A DNA stretch of 64,000 nt. Origin: Cryptomeria japonica (Eukaryota; Streptophyta; Pinopsida; Cupressales; Cupressaceae). The notes below the pieces were generated by a model. It was not told the DNA's origin and did not search any database. It worked only from the letters and a program-made list of their open reading frames with translations. How positions within the stretch are numbered: the stretch's first letter is position 1; each line of letters starts with the position of its first letter. Below, in pieces: positions 11,534-21,981 of the stretch. The stretch is taken from contig NC_081413.1 of the NCBI RefSeq assembly GCF_030272615.1, forward strand, positions 157,485,849-157,549,848, written 5' to 3'. Position numbers and translations under genes: made by a program.

Positions 11534-12600
11534 TTGTGTCACTTTTATAAAGGAAGTGGCCAGCACAACTAAAACTGTTTAGCTTCGATTGCATGAAAGT
11601 GACATTTCAAAATGATGTAAATTGATCAAATATAGAAATATTAATAAAATTTATGTCTGTTATTTAAAAAAAATTTAAAAAAATTGACATTTTTTATATA
11701 TTCAAACACAAATTTTTTATTGCTGAAAAATACTCAAAATCAGGGGTTCTAGTCGGCGTCACCAAATAAAATGAAAACAAACTTATTTTTTTCTAATTTT
11801 CATTTTCTAAATAGAGGACATATATATGGAGTGTTAAAAAATAAAAATAAAATTTTTGATGTATATTTTTCTTGTAATAATATTTTAAAGTCCAACATAG
11901 TTGAATTTGGTAGTTTTAATTTGGTGTTACCTTTTGTCTACTAAATTTATCATCATAAAAAAAAATTATATCATTTTGGAGATTCTCAGATCTAGTGAAA
12001 AATATATATATATTTTAATTTTTTAATATCATTTAATATTATTTTCTTAATTTCTAATATGCTTCTTTTTAAATTAAAAAATATACTCGCAATGTTTAAT
12101 TAATAAAAAATATTAAAATTAATCAAATAACTAAAAAAATTATATGTCCAAATTTTTGACTTCAAGCTCTACAAAAGGGTATTTTTTTATTTGTGTTAAA
12201 AAAATATTCTTCCTAAAGAAAATTTGAGAAAAAGTGAATTTTTTTAGAAATACAGACAAAATAGGTGATTTGGCTGCCACATCACCTGCCACATAGGTGA
12301 GTTTGGCTGAACTCAGTCCAGTTAGACTCAGTCAATGAGACTGAGTTGGGTTGAACTATTTTGAACTATTTTGTACTATTGTAAGTTTAGGCACTCACAA
12401 AAATTAGGATAATGTAACCAATAGTTCGGCCGAACTCTTGGTGCCACAACCATGCCACATGGAAAGGGAATAGTCTAGCTAGAGTTAGTTCGACCGAACT
12501 CAGTTTGGCTGAACTAAGTTCGGCTAGAATGCAGCCAGTTAGCCCCATGTGTGACATGGGTTTGTGATTTCGCCCTCTAGGCATATAAGTATAAGAAATA
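11534..12600. mobile_element. Unclassified 1.07-kb insertion in copia element 1
   Basis: Copia RT stops at 11533 and resumes at 12601 (the GIFI-QE block), so about 1067 bp of foreign DNA sits here. It is flanked by the imperfect 7-bp pair CATAATG/CATCATG. No terminal inverted repeats and no protein were recognised. The left part is very AT-rich. The right part (12290-12550) is a cluster of palindromic GTTCGGC-GAACT motifs followed by a TATA-like CATATAAGTATAAG near 12582, which would suit an LTR U3 region. It may be a truncated LTR or a non-autonomous element. Confidence 0.6.
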
Positions 12601-13198
12601 CATCATGGTATTTTTATACCTCAAGAAATGTGTGCAAAATAGATTTTGAAGAGGTTTAGAATGGAAAATAGGAAACCTACATCAACACTAATAGCAATAG
12701 GTCTAAAGCTGATTAAGGAAGATTTTAGCAACAATGTACACCCAAATATGTACAAAAGTTTGGTTGGAAGTTTGGTGTATTTGAGAAGAACAAAGCCTAA
12801 TATAGTGCATGCAATAAGTCTAATTTTTAAATTCATGGAGACTCCAAAGGGGCCACATTAGCAAGCAATAAGAGAATCTTGAGGTATGTGAGTGGCACCA
12901 AAGGATATGGGATTTTGTACACTACAAAAAATAAGCCTAGGCTAAATATACACTAACAATGATTGGGTAGGATATATAGATGATAGGAAGACCACATTAG
13001 GATGTGTGTTTCATTTGAAATATGGATCTATCTCATGGTCTTTCAAGAAATAGCCTATAGTTACTATTTTTGTAGTTCATGCTAAGTAGATAGTAGCAAA
13101 TGTAGCAGCATGTCAAGTTATTTGGCTAAGAAGAATCCTAGCTTATTTGAAGGAAAAAAAAAAGAGGATCAAACAACAATATTTTGTGACAATGTTTT
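12601..13198 (+). pseudogene. Copia element 1: RT end and first part of RNase H
   Basis: Resumes with ILKRFRM at about 12640, then the KSLVGSLVYLRRTKPNI block (12755-12800), followed by the RNase H segment with KTTLGCVFHL near 12985 and ISWSFKK near 13030 (a glycine-valine-phenylalanine pattern seen as SGYVFHM in the element at 50202). It ends in CDNVF at 13188-13198, where the solo LTR is inserted. Scattered stops and frameshifts show that it is dead. Confidence 0.8.
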
Positions 13199-14422
13199 TA
13201 TTAACAAGTTCTGATTCCAATTATTAGAATGAACCGGAGGAAAATGAAGGGGGGGGGGGGGGGGGTGAATCAGTTTTCCACAAGTTAAACAATTATTATA
13301 AATTATAAGCCTTCTACTGGATCAATATAACAACATAGAGAAAGATAAAACATGAAAGCACACAACACATAACACAAAATAATTTTGACGTGTAAAACCC
13401 GGTTAAGGGAAAAACCATGGTGGGAAACCCTACCCATAGTCAAATAATACTTCTGCATTAGTATGTGAAATATTAGAATGGGGATTGCAGTTGCAATCAG
13501 GCCAACCATCTAGAGCGCACTGCTCAACACAAAAGGGAAGTCTCATTGACTTACATAAACATCGGACTACAATCCGAAGGAAATGAACTATGGAAATAAC
13601 ATCTCCTAATGATTGATATAGTTCTGGTTAAGCACATATGTTTTCCCTGCAATACCAAACTCTCCTCCAACCTTTTCTAAATGATATAACCTTGTTCGCA
13701 CATAAACCACTCTCTGATAATATAGACATAACCATCCATAAAAAATATATGAATATATCACCTATATATATAGATCATCAACCTTGATAAACAAGGTCGG
13801 TTAAACCCTAAACCCATAACCATATACAAAAATTACATTACACGATACCACTGGACCAATATTATGATTTATATTACATATCATGGACTTAATTTAAATT
13901 ATCAAAAAATTATAACCACCATAAATTCCGCCAAGACCAAATGCAACACGTTTCACCAACCAGTAGAAACCCTCAGTGTCAATAACACAGAATATCCAAC
14001 CAGACCCAAAAAGGATCACCAAATCAGTATGCCATCCAATGCGAAGCCATCAAACAATTAGGACATGATCAAGAACACCTTTAGAATGTTATGAACCATT
14101 TATAGAAGCTGGACCAAAACCACTTAGCCATTTCATCAAATATCACCAACTAGTATCGCCAACAGGTACCAAGAATATCAACCAGCAAACTAGAATATAA
14201 ACGATAGCTTCCGGAGCACCAAATCATGAACCAATTTAATATGACAAGCACATAATTATCCTGAATAAGCATTCAAAACCAAATCCAACATTCTGATCAT
14301 ACTAGATCAGAATCTCTAATAAACTCAACCAAAACCAAGTCAAACCAGAACAGGTCAGAAACCAACTGAACTAATGTTGACATAAATGACAACACATGAT
14401 CAATTCCTGCATAATGCCAATA
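13199..14422 (-). mobile_element. Solo LTR of a Sirevirus-like copia family
   Basis: Read on the minus strand this starts TATTGG at 14422 and ends near TTAATA at 13199, with flanking GTTTT (13194-13198) and GTTTC (14423-14427) as a target duplication with one mismatch. RNase H reads continuously across the site: CDN before it, VSSIYLTKN after it. It shares with the LTRs at 33518-34191 and 42525-43880 the ACCATGG...GGGTTTTCC block near 13400-13430 and a long homopolymer (G on this strand, 13248-13266). A primer-site-like TTGGAATCAGAAC at 13208-13220 leaves open a 5' LTR plus a few internal bases. Confidence 0.7.
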
Positions 14423-14664
14423 GTTTCATCAATATATTTGACAAAAAATGTAACCTTTCATGAAAGTAACAATGACATAGAAATTGGGGATCATTCCATA
14501 AGGGATTTGGTTGAGCATGATGAAGTCAAGGCTAAGTATTGTATGTCTAAGTAGTAGCTTGCAGACATTTTCATAGAGTCATTAAGAACAAAAAGTTTTG
14601 AACACCCAAGAAGTAGTTTGAGAATTATTGATTTAGTTGTTCATGACTTAACAAAAAGGGGGAG
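14423..14664 (+). pseudogene. Copia element 1: RNase H end and polypurine tract
   Basis: Translation gives VSSIYLTKNVTFHE, then DIEI, HSIRDLVE, VKAKYC and LADIFIESL: the carboxy-terminal RNase H pattern of copia elements (SKHIEIRYHFIRD...KYC...ADIFTKPL). Premature stops occur within it. The run AAAAAGGGGGAG just before 14665 is the polypurine tract. Confidence 0.85.
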
Positions 14665-15267
14665 TGTTTGAAATTTATTTCCTTGAGTACTTATGTTAGC
14701 CACTTACCAATCAAGAGCCACATATTGAAAATCTTCTTAGGATCTTCATCTCTAATTTTCCTTGATAAGAAACAACACTAGTTATGTTTCACTACTGAAG
14801 TTAATGTTAATTGGTAAGTTTGAAATTTTAATTAAAGGGATTTTTGGTAGAGGAAAGAATGAGAGAAATAGATGGAATAACAATTATTTTGAAGAGTTTG
14901 AAAAATAGTTATAAGAAAATAATAGAGGAATGTTTATGTAGCAACAACAATATTTGGTGAAGGGAGAGAAATATAGTAATAAGTAGCTCTAGATAAAGAT
15001 AGAAGTTAGCATGTAAGCTAAAGATGAATAGAGGAACACAGAGTTCTAAGAAACTCCAAATCACCATACATAAATTATTTGTATTAAATATTGTAATATG
15101 AGTAGTAAACTAATTTGTAAATGTTATTTTATGATTAATAGAAAATAGAAAATTATCTCCATCTCTTCTAGTGTTTTGTATTTTTATTGTATTTTCATTT
15201 ATTTGGGAAATAAAGAAGCAACACTACATGTTGCATTTTGGGTGTTTTTGGGATTTTATCCCATTAG
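14665..15267 (+). repeat. Copia element 1: probable 3' LTR
   Basis: The LTR starts TGTTTGAAATTTATT directly after the polypurine tract, like TGTTGGTATTTATTG at 55302 in the related element. The 3' limit is approximate. I place it at the inverted GGGATTTTATCCC near 15250-15263, by analogy with GAGAGATTTTTTATCTCTC at the end of the 50202/55302 LTRs. No matching 5' LTR is present, because the element is truncated at about 3400. Confidence 0.55.
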
Positions 15268-17776
15268 CTAAAAGGGACTAAAATTTGCATCAATGTATCT
15301 ATTTTTATGAAAATTTTACCTCTATCTAGTGTGGACAATTTCTTTAGACCTATTTGATAATAAGAAGACTCGTATTGGCCAAATTTGATTATGATTTTTA
15401 CCCTCTTCACCTATAGTTGTCCTGGCAAAGGGCCTACAACATAAACTAAAACAAATAAAAATAGAAAATAGCCTTGAAATAAGCAAAACAATTACAAAAA
15501 ATTGGCATAAGAAGTTGACAAAGGAGCCCTAGACAAAGGTAGATTGATTTGAGAAGGAAATAATATTCAAAATTAACAAAACTACTTTATTTTTTCTAGT
15601 TTTTTTGCACATACATTGCAGGCCAATCCAATATCCCAAGGACAATGAAATGTGTATTATTCTTGGCATTGGTTGATTTATTTGTCAATTTTGCATGTAT
15701 GAGTAGATTTTGTAGTTTTCATTATTGAGAATGCTTTTTTATTTTTGTTTTACATGAAAATATTATTTTTGTTTGTATGTAACTTAACCCTATCAATAAG
15801 GTATTTTTAGAAAATTAAATTTAAATCAAAAATTAAAATTATAGAGTGTCAAAACATCTAGAGGGCCTTACTAGTATTTCATGCACTATAATAAAGTGTC
15901 AATCTAGGGGAGTTTATTCTTCTGTTATTTTGTAACACTTTTTAATTCCTTCATGGCATCTTTATCATCTTAATAAAAGAATGAATGGGTCCAACACTAT
16001 GGTATCACCAAATATGTAACTTCATTCATAAATGTTTTCTACTCAGTCTATCCATCCAACATCACTAAAATCCTAGTTGATGATTGCTACTTGAGTATTT
16101 TTGGACAAGGGATATTTAAAATTTCTACTAGTTATTTTGAAAATGTCTTCTAAATTCTTGACTTAATTTAAAATATTTTATTCATTTATTGGCTTACACA
16201 ATGAAGAACAATAGTGGGGTTTACAAAGACTTCATTCCTCATCAAAGAATCTCTCACCAAGGAAACTATTTTTGTTTTAGATCTTAATAGAAGTTTGAGA
16301 GTCTATAAAGTCTACACATTATCCAATTCTATACTTGATGATTTTAACTTAGTGGTTTTTTCTCCTCCATATAGTATGGGGAGTTATTCATTTGTTGTTT
16401 CTTCAAAATATTAAGATGCTTCTTTAAGAGATTGCATTGGTTATGTTCACCAATATCATTAGTGTGTGCATAATTGAAACTAAGTGTTTTCACATTTCTT
16501 TAGCTATTTTTTCCTTGTACAATTTGTTTTTTATCTAAATTTTGGTGGAGTTTCCTTTATCCTATAGTTTAATTAGATTTGTAAGTCACTTCTCTAAGAG
16601 TGTGCACCTCTTCTTTGTAACAAGTATTTTACTTTTTTGTGCTTCTTCTATTATAATTATCTGACTAGATGATCTTCTAGTGTTACAAATTCATCTGATT
16701 CTAGAGATTATTTCTACTAGCACAATACCTAAGCATTGGATCAAAGTTTTAAAAAAATTCTTCATAGGAGTATTTTGAATTTAATTTTTCTCTTTTAAGT
16801 GATTTTTTTTAATTTGGTTATCTCCCTTTCCCCATTTCATGATATTTTTTCCCTTTTACCCACATAAGTTATGCATAAGGAGGGTGTTAGTGTTCAAATA
16901 TTTCTACTATTGATTATCTTCTATCCAAGCTTTCTCATGTGTTATTCTTCTAGTTTCTTAGAGTTAGATACCTCATCATGGATACTAGTTTCTATTTTAT
17001 TTTTAGTAGTGCTCATCCATCATTGCACTATAATATAAGTCATTTATTGTAAGTTTTATCATGCTAAGTTAATGAAATACATCTTAAGAATATTTCCTAT
17101 GCATTTTATTTTTTCATTTGATAGTCAAACCAATGGCTTCATCTATTCAAAAGATCCTTAGTCCTAACAACCATTTGATTTAGGCACTTCTAAATGAATG
17201 GGGGGTTTACCTTTTATATTTGATTTAATTGTAGAGACCTTATGTATGGAAAAGTGCATCTAATTATTTCTTTGGGAAATTTCTATAAAAATATTTGTAT
17301 AGAAGAGATTGAGAGAAGGAAACTAACAAAAATGGAATAAAACACAATATTGAAATGTAATATCTTGTTTCTCCTATACCTTTTCTTGAGAAAATGAGAA
17401 AATGAGTTACCTAACAACTCTTGTTGTAACCTTGCTTCTATAGATGTCATCAAGATAATAGAGAGAGTAATAGAGATTGTATCTAATGGCTCTCAAACTA
17501 ATAGTATAACCTTGGCATTAGTGGAATTTTATTGAAAAGGGTCTCTAAGAGGTCTTATTTATAGATTTTGAGGGTATTGGATCAAAGGTGTATATTGAAC
17601 GTCAAGATCAATAATTAGGGATTTATTACGATTTTTGTACATAGACAAGTCTTCAAGTTGCACCTCATTATAAATGCACTTTGAGTGGACATGGATTGGC
17701 ATGATTTGTATGACTAGGAATTTATTATTTAGATCAAATAGCTACTATTGCACCTTCTCACTCATGTTTCATAATA
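15268..17776. other. Gene-free stretch with a possible copia remnant
   Basis: No intact gene. Between about 16060 and 16430 the plus strand reads loosely like a copia protease/pre-integrase region (a FGQGIFKIS, ENVF, NILFIYWLTQ run), but the similarity is too weak to assert. A short ORF beginning ATGGCTTCATC near 17132 soon hits a stop. The rest is AT-rich and unassigned. Confidence 0.3.
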
Positions 17777-17978
17777 TATATGGGGAAGAGGAATATCAAA
17801 ATATACTCACACATGTGTGAGGATATATGGAGAAGAGGAACTATGACAAGTGTCTTCTCACATGTGTTTGAGGTTATATGGGGAAAATAAAACATGACAT
17901 ATGTTCTCTAACATATGTGAAAGATGACATGGAGAAGAGGAAACATGAAATATGTCCTCACACGTGTGAGAGATCACA
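17777..17978. repeat. Minisatellite, about 50-bp unit, four copies
   Basis: Four imperfect units of 49-51 bp, each built as TATATGGGGAAGAGGAA, then CATGACATATGTC, then CTCACACATGTGTGAG. Each unit carries a palindromic core (CACACATGTGTG, or CACACGTGTG in the last). Boundaries are near 17777, 17828, 17879 and 17930. Confidence 0.75.
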
Positions 17979-18039
17979 TGGGGAGTGTGAATAGTGTAAT
18001 ATTTTTGGGATAAAATAGAGGAATTAGTTTTCATATGAT

Positions 18040-18890
18040 GACTTTATGGGTAAGTTGGTTTAGATGCGACTAATGATTAATTTAATAACTCATGTTTTGA
18101 TTTTTAAAATAAAATAATTAACTTAATAGATTGAGATTTAGAAAGTGAATAAAGCAGCAAATTAAATAGATAAATTTTTTTTTTTTTTTTTTATGATGTA
18201 CATGGTGAATTTAAATAAACAATTTTTTGATTTATTTATTTAAGGTGGAACTTAGAAGAAAGATTAATTACTTAAATAAAAGGTTTTGATTTATTCAATC
18301 ATTGTTAGGAGTATTTGACATATTCATTAGATAAATAAAATTATTTAATTATCATTATGATGATAATTAAGACCATTTTAATTATTTTAGGTATTATTAG
18401 AATTTGTCAAAGGATATTTTCATCTGTGAATATTTTTCCCTTCTTTGATATGACAATATAATCTAATGTGAGCAACATTCTTTATATACATAGTGCTTGG
18501 AGCAACATGTCCTAGTTAGTTGGAAGAGACTATGAAAACCAGGCAGTAAGAATATGCCCCTTTGGGAGGTTGCTTTGGTAAAAGGGACATGTAGGAGATC
18601 TTGAAACGTAGAAATTGAGTGAAAAATTAAATAGAGAAAAAATAATGATGGCCTAGGGGGATGTAAACAGTTCCTTTGCACTCCTAGCTTTTAAAGATTT
18701 AATCACAAAGTCCACAAAGGAGCTAGGATAAGATGGACTGTGAGTGACAATATTTTTCTTTTCAATTTTTTTATTTTTTAATCAAATATATAGAAGATGT
18801 TGATGTCTCTTTAGGGACTTCGAAAAATCTTTAGAACTTTCTTTTAGTAAGAAGAGTATATGTGCACATTTAAACATCATCATTCAAGTG
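18040..18890 (+). repeat. Dispersed repeat, copy 1 (partner 30173-30985)
   Basis: Aligns in direct orientation with 30173-30985. Shared blocks are GACTAATGATTAATTTAAT (GACTAATCATTAATTTAAT there), TTATTTATTTAAGGTG, TTTTCCCTTCTTTGATATG and TTTGCACTC. A 17-T run lies at 18176-18192. The sequence has no ORF. Copy 2 begins TGTTGGGCTTAAATG, so the unit may be an LTR. A short third piece is at 47465-47547. Confidence 0.65.
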
Positions 18891-19581
18891 AGTAAAAATA
18901 AAAAGATAAATCTACTAACACTACAACCACTTATAAAATAGACTTTTTTCACAAATGAAACTACATGATGACAAAAAACATAAAATATCAAAATCAATGA
19001 AATGCGCACTCTCTCACAAACAATTCACAAACATTTTAAATTCTCTTTCTTAATTTATAATATTAGGCTCTTGATTTAACTCTATTATCTTTATAAATAT
19101 AATAAAAATTACAGCAGTCATCCATGAATCGAAGGACGGTCTAAAATAATGGAGTAAAGCGATGAATCAAGGGCGACGAGTCTCAATGTGAGAGGGGACC
19201 CGAATAAACTAAGAGAATTCGGGATTATATTATCAAAACGAACGATCCATATTCGGATGGAAAATACATCACATAGTTTAATCAATGCACGGGATCTAGA
19301 CTTTTTTTATGGTAGCCTAGAAGAAAAAGAATAAAATTACTTTCTCATCAATCACATGAATATCTAGACTTTTATTGATAATAGCGTTGATGAAAAAGAA
19401 TAAAAGATTGATTACATTCTCATGAATCACATGAATATATTTTTAATCTGAATGGAGGATAGACGCGAATCTCGAACTGAATATGACCATCAAATAGTAA
19501 CCTTCAATCCCTGATAACGCCCGTTATTTCTACCGTCTTTCATTCTTTCAATCAGTGGTAATCTCTCTGCTAATAATCGAA
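18891..19581 (+). promoter_or_regulatory. Upstream region of the plus-strand P450 pseudogene
   Basis: Non-coding. It carries TCAATGCACGGGATCTAGACT at 19282-19302, whose inverted counterpart lies about 300 bp upstream of the minus-strand P450 (57164-57184), so this block is retained promoter-proximal sequence of the gene family. The last 60 bp (TCTTTCATTCTTTCAATCAG, then GGTAATCTCTCTGCT) also match the 5' leader of the minus-strand copy at 56875-56940. No clear TATA box was found at the equivalent position here. Confidence 0.6.
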
Positions 19582-20109
<528 letters not shown>

Positions 20110-20375
20110 TTCACGGGTTTAGTTGTTTTCATGGGTTTAGTTTTATTTAGATTAATTTTTCATTAGTTTATTTATTAGGTTTTTTTGTTCTGGTAGTTTT
20201 GTATAACAGTTTACAACTGTTTTTACCTCCCTTTTATATCTGCTTGTTTATTTTATTTTGAATGTACAATTTTTTTATTGGAATACAAATTATATTCAGA
20301 TTGCCATTCTTTCCATTCTTTTTTCTATTTGCTGCTAACAAAGATTCCAGGTTGTTATTTTCTGCTAGCCTAACA
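20110..20375 (+). repeat. 5' LTR of the exon-1 copia element
   Basis: Matches 24747-25006 from TTCACGGGTTTAG to CTAACA. Its first dozen bases (TGTTAATATCTC in the other LTR) are deleted, and a short duplication of TTCACGGGTTTAG-TT is present at the start. By eye about 10 differences separate the two LTRs over some 245 aligned bases, and all look like transitions. Confidence 0.88.
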
Positions 20376-20376
20376 G

Positions 20377-20388
20377 TGGTATTAGAGC
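20377..20388 (+). other. Primer-binding site, initiator-Met type
   Basis: TGGTATTAGAGC lies one base inside the 5' LTR. It differs by one C-to-T change from TGGTATCAGAGC, the usual copia primer site complementary to initiator methionine tRNA. Confidence 0.9.
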
Positions 20389-20479
20389 TTTGGAGTTTGG
20401 AGTATATTTTTATGTGAAGCATTTGAAGATTGCAGCTTTTTCTACAGAATCAAAATACGGAAACAAAAATTGGTTAAGG

Positions 20480-21760
20480 TGAAATCAATTTATTTATTTG
20501 TACAAGAATTTTATATCTTGTTATATTTGGTAAAGTTTGGCAAGAGATTTTGAGCAATCCTATAAATTTGCAAACTCTGCAAATTCTATATACATTTATT
20601 TTGAAAAGATACTTGGTTGGAATGGCATAAAAAAGTGGAAAATACATTAATTTTTTAATGATTTATGGTATAAAATATGTGATGGAGATACCCAACCTAC
20701 AGAACCAACAGATGTTAAAGAAAAAGAAATTTTGAATTATAAAAATTCAAAAGCCTTGGCTTTGATAAGAGCTTCAGTTAATGGAGATGTATATCGTCAT
20801 ATACAGGGATGCAAATTTGCTTGGGAAGCCCTTGAAAATTTAAAAAAATTATTTGATTCTCATTCAGAATTAGAATTTATTCAGTTATAATTAAAATTGT
20901 TCAATCTTGAATTGAAAAATGGTGATGTTATGAGTTTGGCTTCTGAAATTAGAGCCATAAAACAAGATGTTTATGCTGCTGGTGGGAAAGTTGATATTTA
21001 TCTCATTGCTTTTATTAAAGCACTCCTTCCAACACATTCTACTTATCTAGAGTCCCTTCAAGCAAGTAACCAATTGAAAACCATTACTTTTGATTTATTG
21101 GTTGAAAAGTTGGTTGAACGTGAAAAAACTTTTGGAAGGAAAATAGATAATACTAATGAAAATGTTTGTTTTGTTCACCAAGAAAAACCTCTAGATAAGA
21201 GCTCTTCAAGAGGAGGTTATAATGATAGAGGCAAAGGTAGAGGTCAATGGAGGAAAAATGATAATCAAAATGATAGGCAACATTTATATTGTAAAAGATG
21301 TGGTAAAAAAGAAAGTCATGAAGCACATGAATGCAAGTTGTCATGGGATAAGATAGAAAGTTTTAAAGAAAATACTTTTAAGCAAAAAGATAAAACAAAA
21401 GTTTATAATGATGATAAACATTCAGATGATAAAATTCCAGGAGCAGCCCAATTTGCTTGTGATAGTGATGGTGATCAATATGTGCTTTCTATTTTTGACT
21501 TTGCATCTAACTCCTCATGGTATGATTTTTGGATCTTAGATACTGGAGCCATACAACATATGACATTTCGGTGTGATTACTTTGAGGAATTTCATGAAAG
21601 TGCATGTGGTCCAATTTATTTAGCTGATAAATCAAGTTTCAAACCTATTGGAAAAGGAACTGTTCGATTTAAGTTGCCTAATCTTCTAGATTTTGTGCTT
21701 CATGATGTATTGTTTATTCCTCAATTGCAATGTAATTTGTTATCACTAGTATTGATTTGA
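20480..21760 (+). pseudogene. Copia gag and protease (exon-1 element)
   Basis: Gag from about 20480, with one nonsense codon (TAA near 20888, QL-stop-LKLFN) and then an open frame to 21760. Gag blocks ALIRASVNGDVY and WEALENLKKLFDSHSE precede the stop. A basic segment (GGYNDRGKGRGQWRK) is followed by a zinc-knuckle-like C-KR-C...H..H-E-C near 21290, which is not a canonical CX2CX4HX4C. The protease keeps its active-site DTGA within ILDTGAIQHMT at about 21535, and ends in the FIPQLQCNLLS block. A frameshift between 21760 and 21982 separates it from integrase. Confidence 0.88.
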
Positions 21761-21981
21761 CAACAAGGCTACTCTATTCTGTTAAAAGATGTGCAAGTTG
21801 TTGTTAGAAAACAATCAAATAATCAAATTGTATTCACTGGATGTGAGGATGGGAGATTATTAAAACTAAATGGCACTTCTTTTTAAAAAAATTTGCATAT
21901 CTTACTGAAGAAGGTAGTCTATCTCTTGTTCTTTTATGGCATGCAAGACTTGGCCATATTGGTTATGATAACATTTATATC

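Noticed and set aside
13208-13220. Primer-site-like TTGGAATCAGAAC on the minus strand
   Set aside because: It would imply a 5' LTR plus internal sequence, but the target duplication GTTTT/GTTTC places it inside the insertion's edge, so a solo LTR is the simpler reading.
16214-16414. ORF of 66 codons as a gene
   Set aside because: Isolated and short, with at best a weak resemblance to a decayed copia region.
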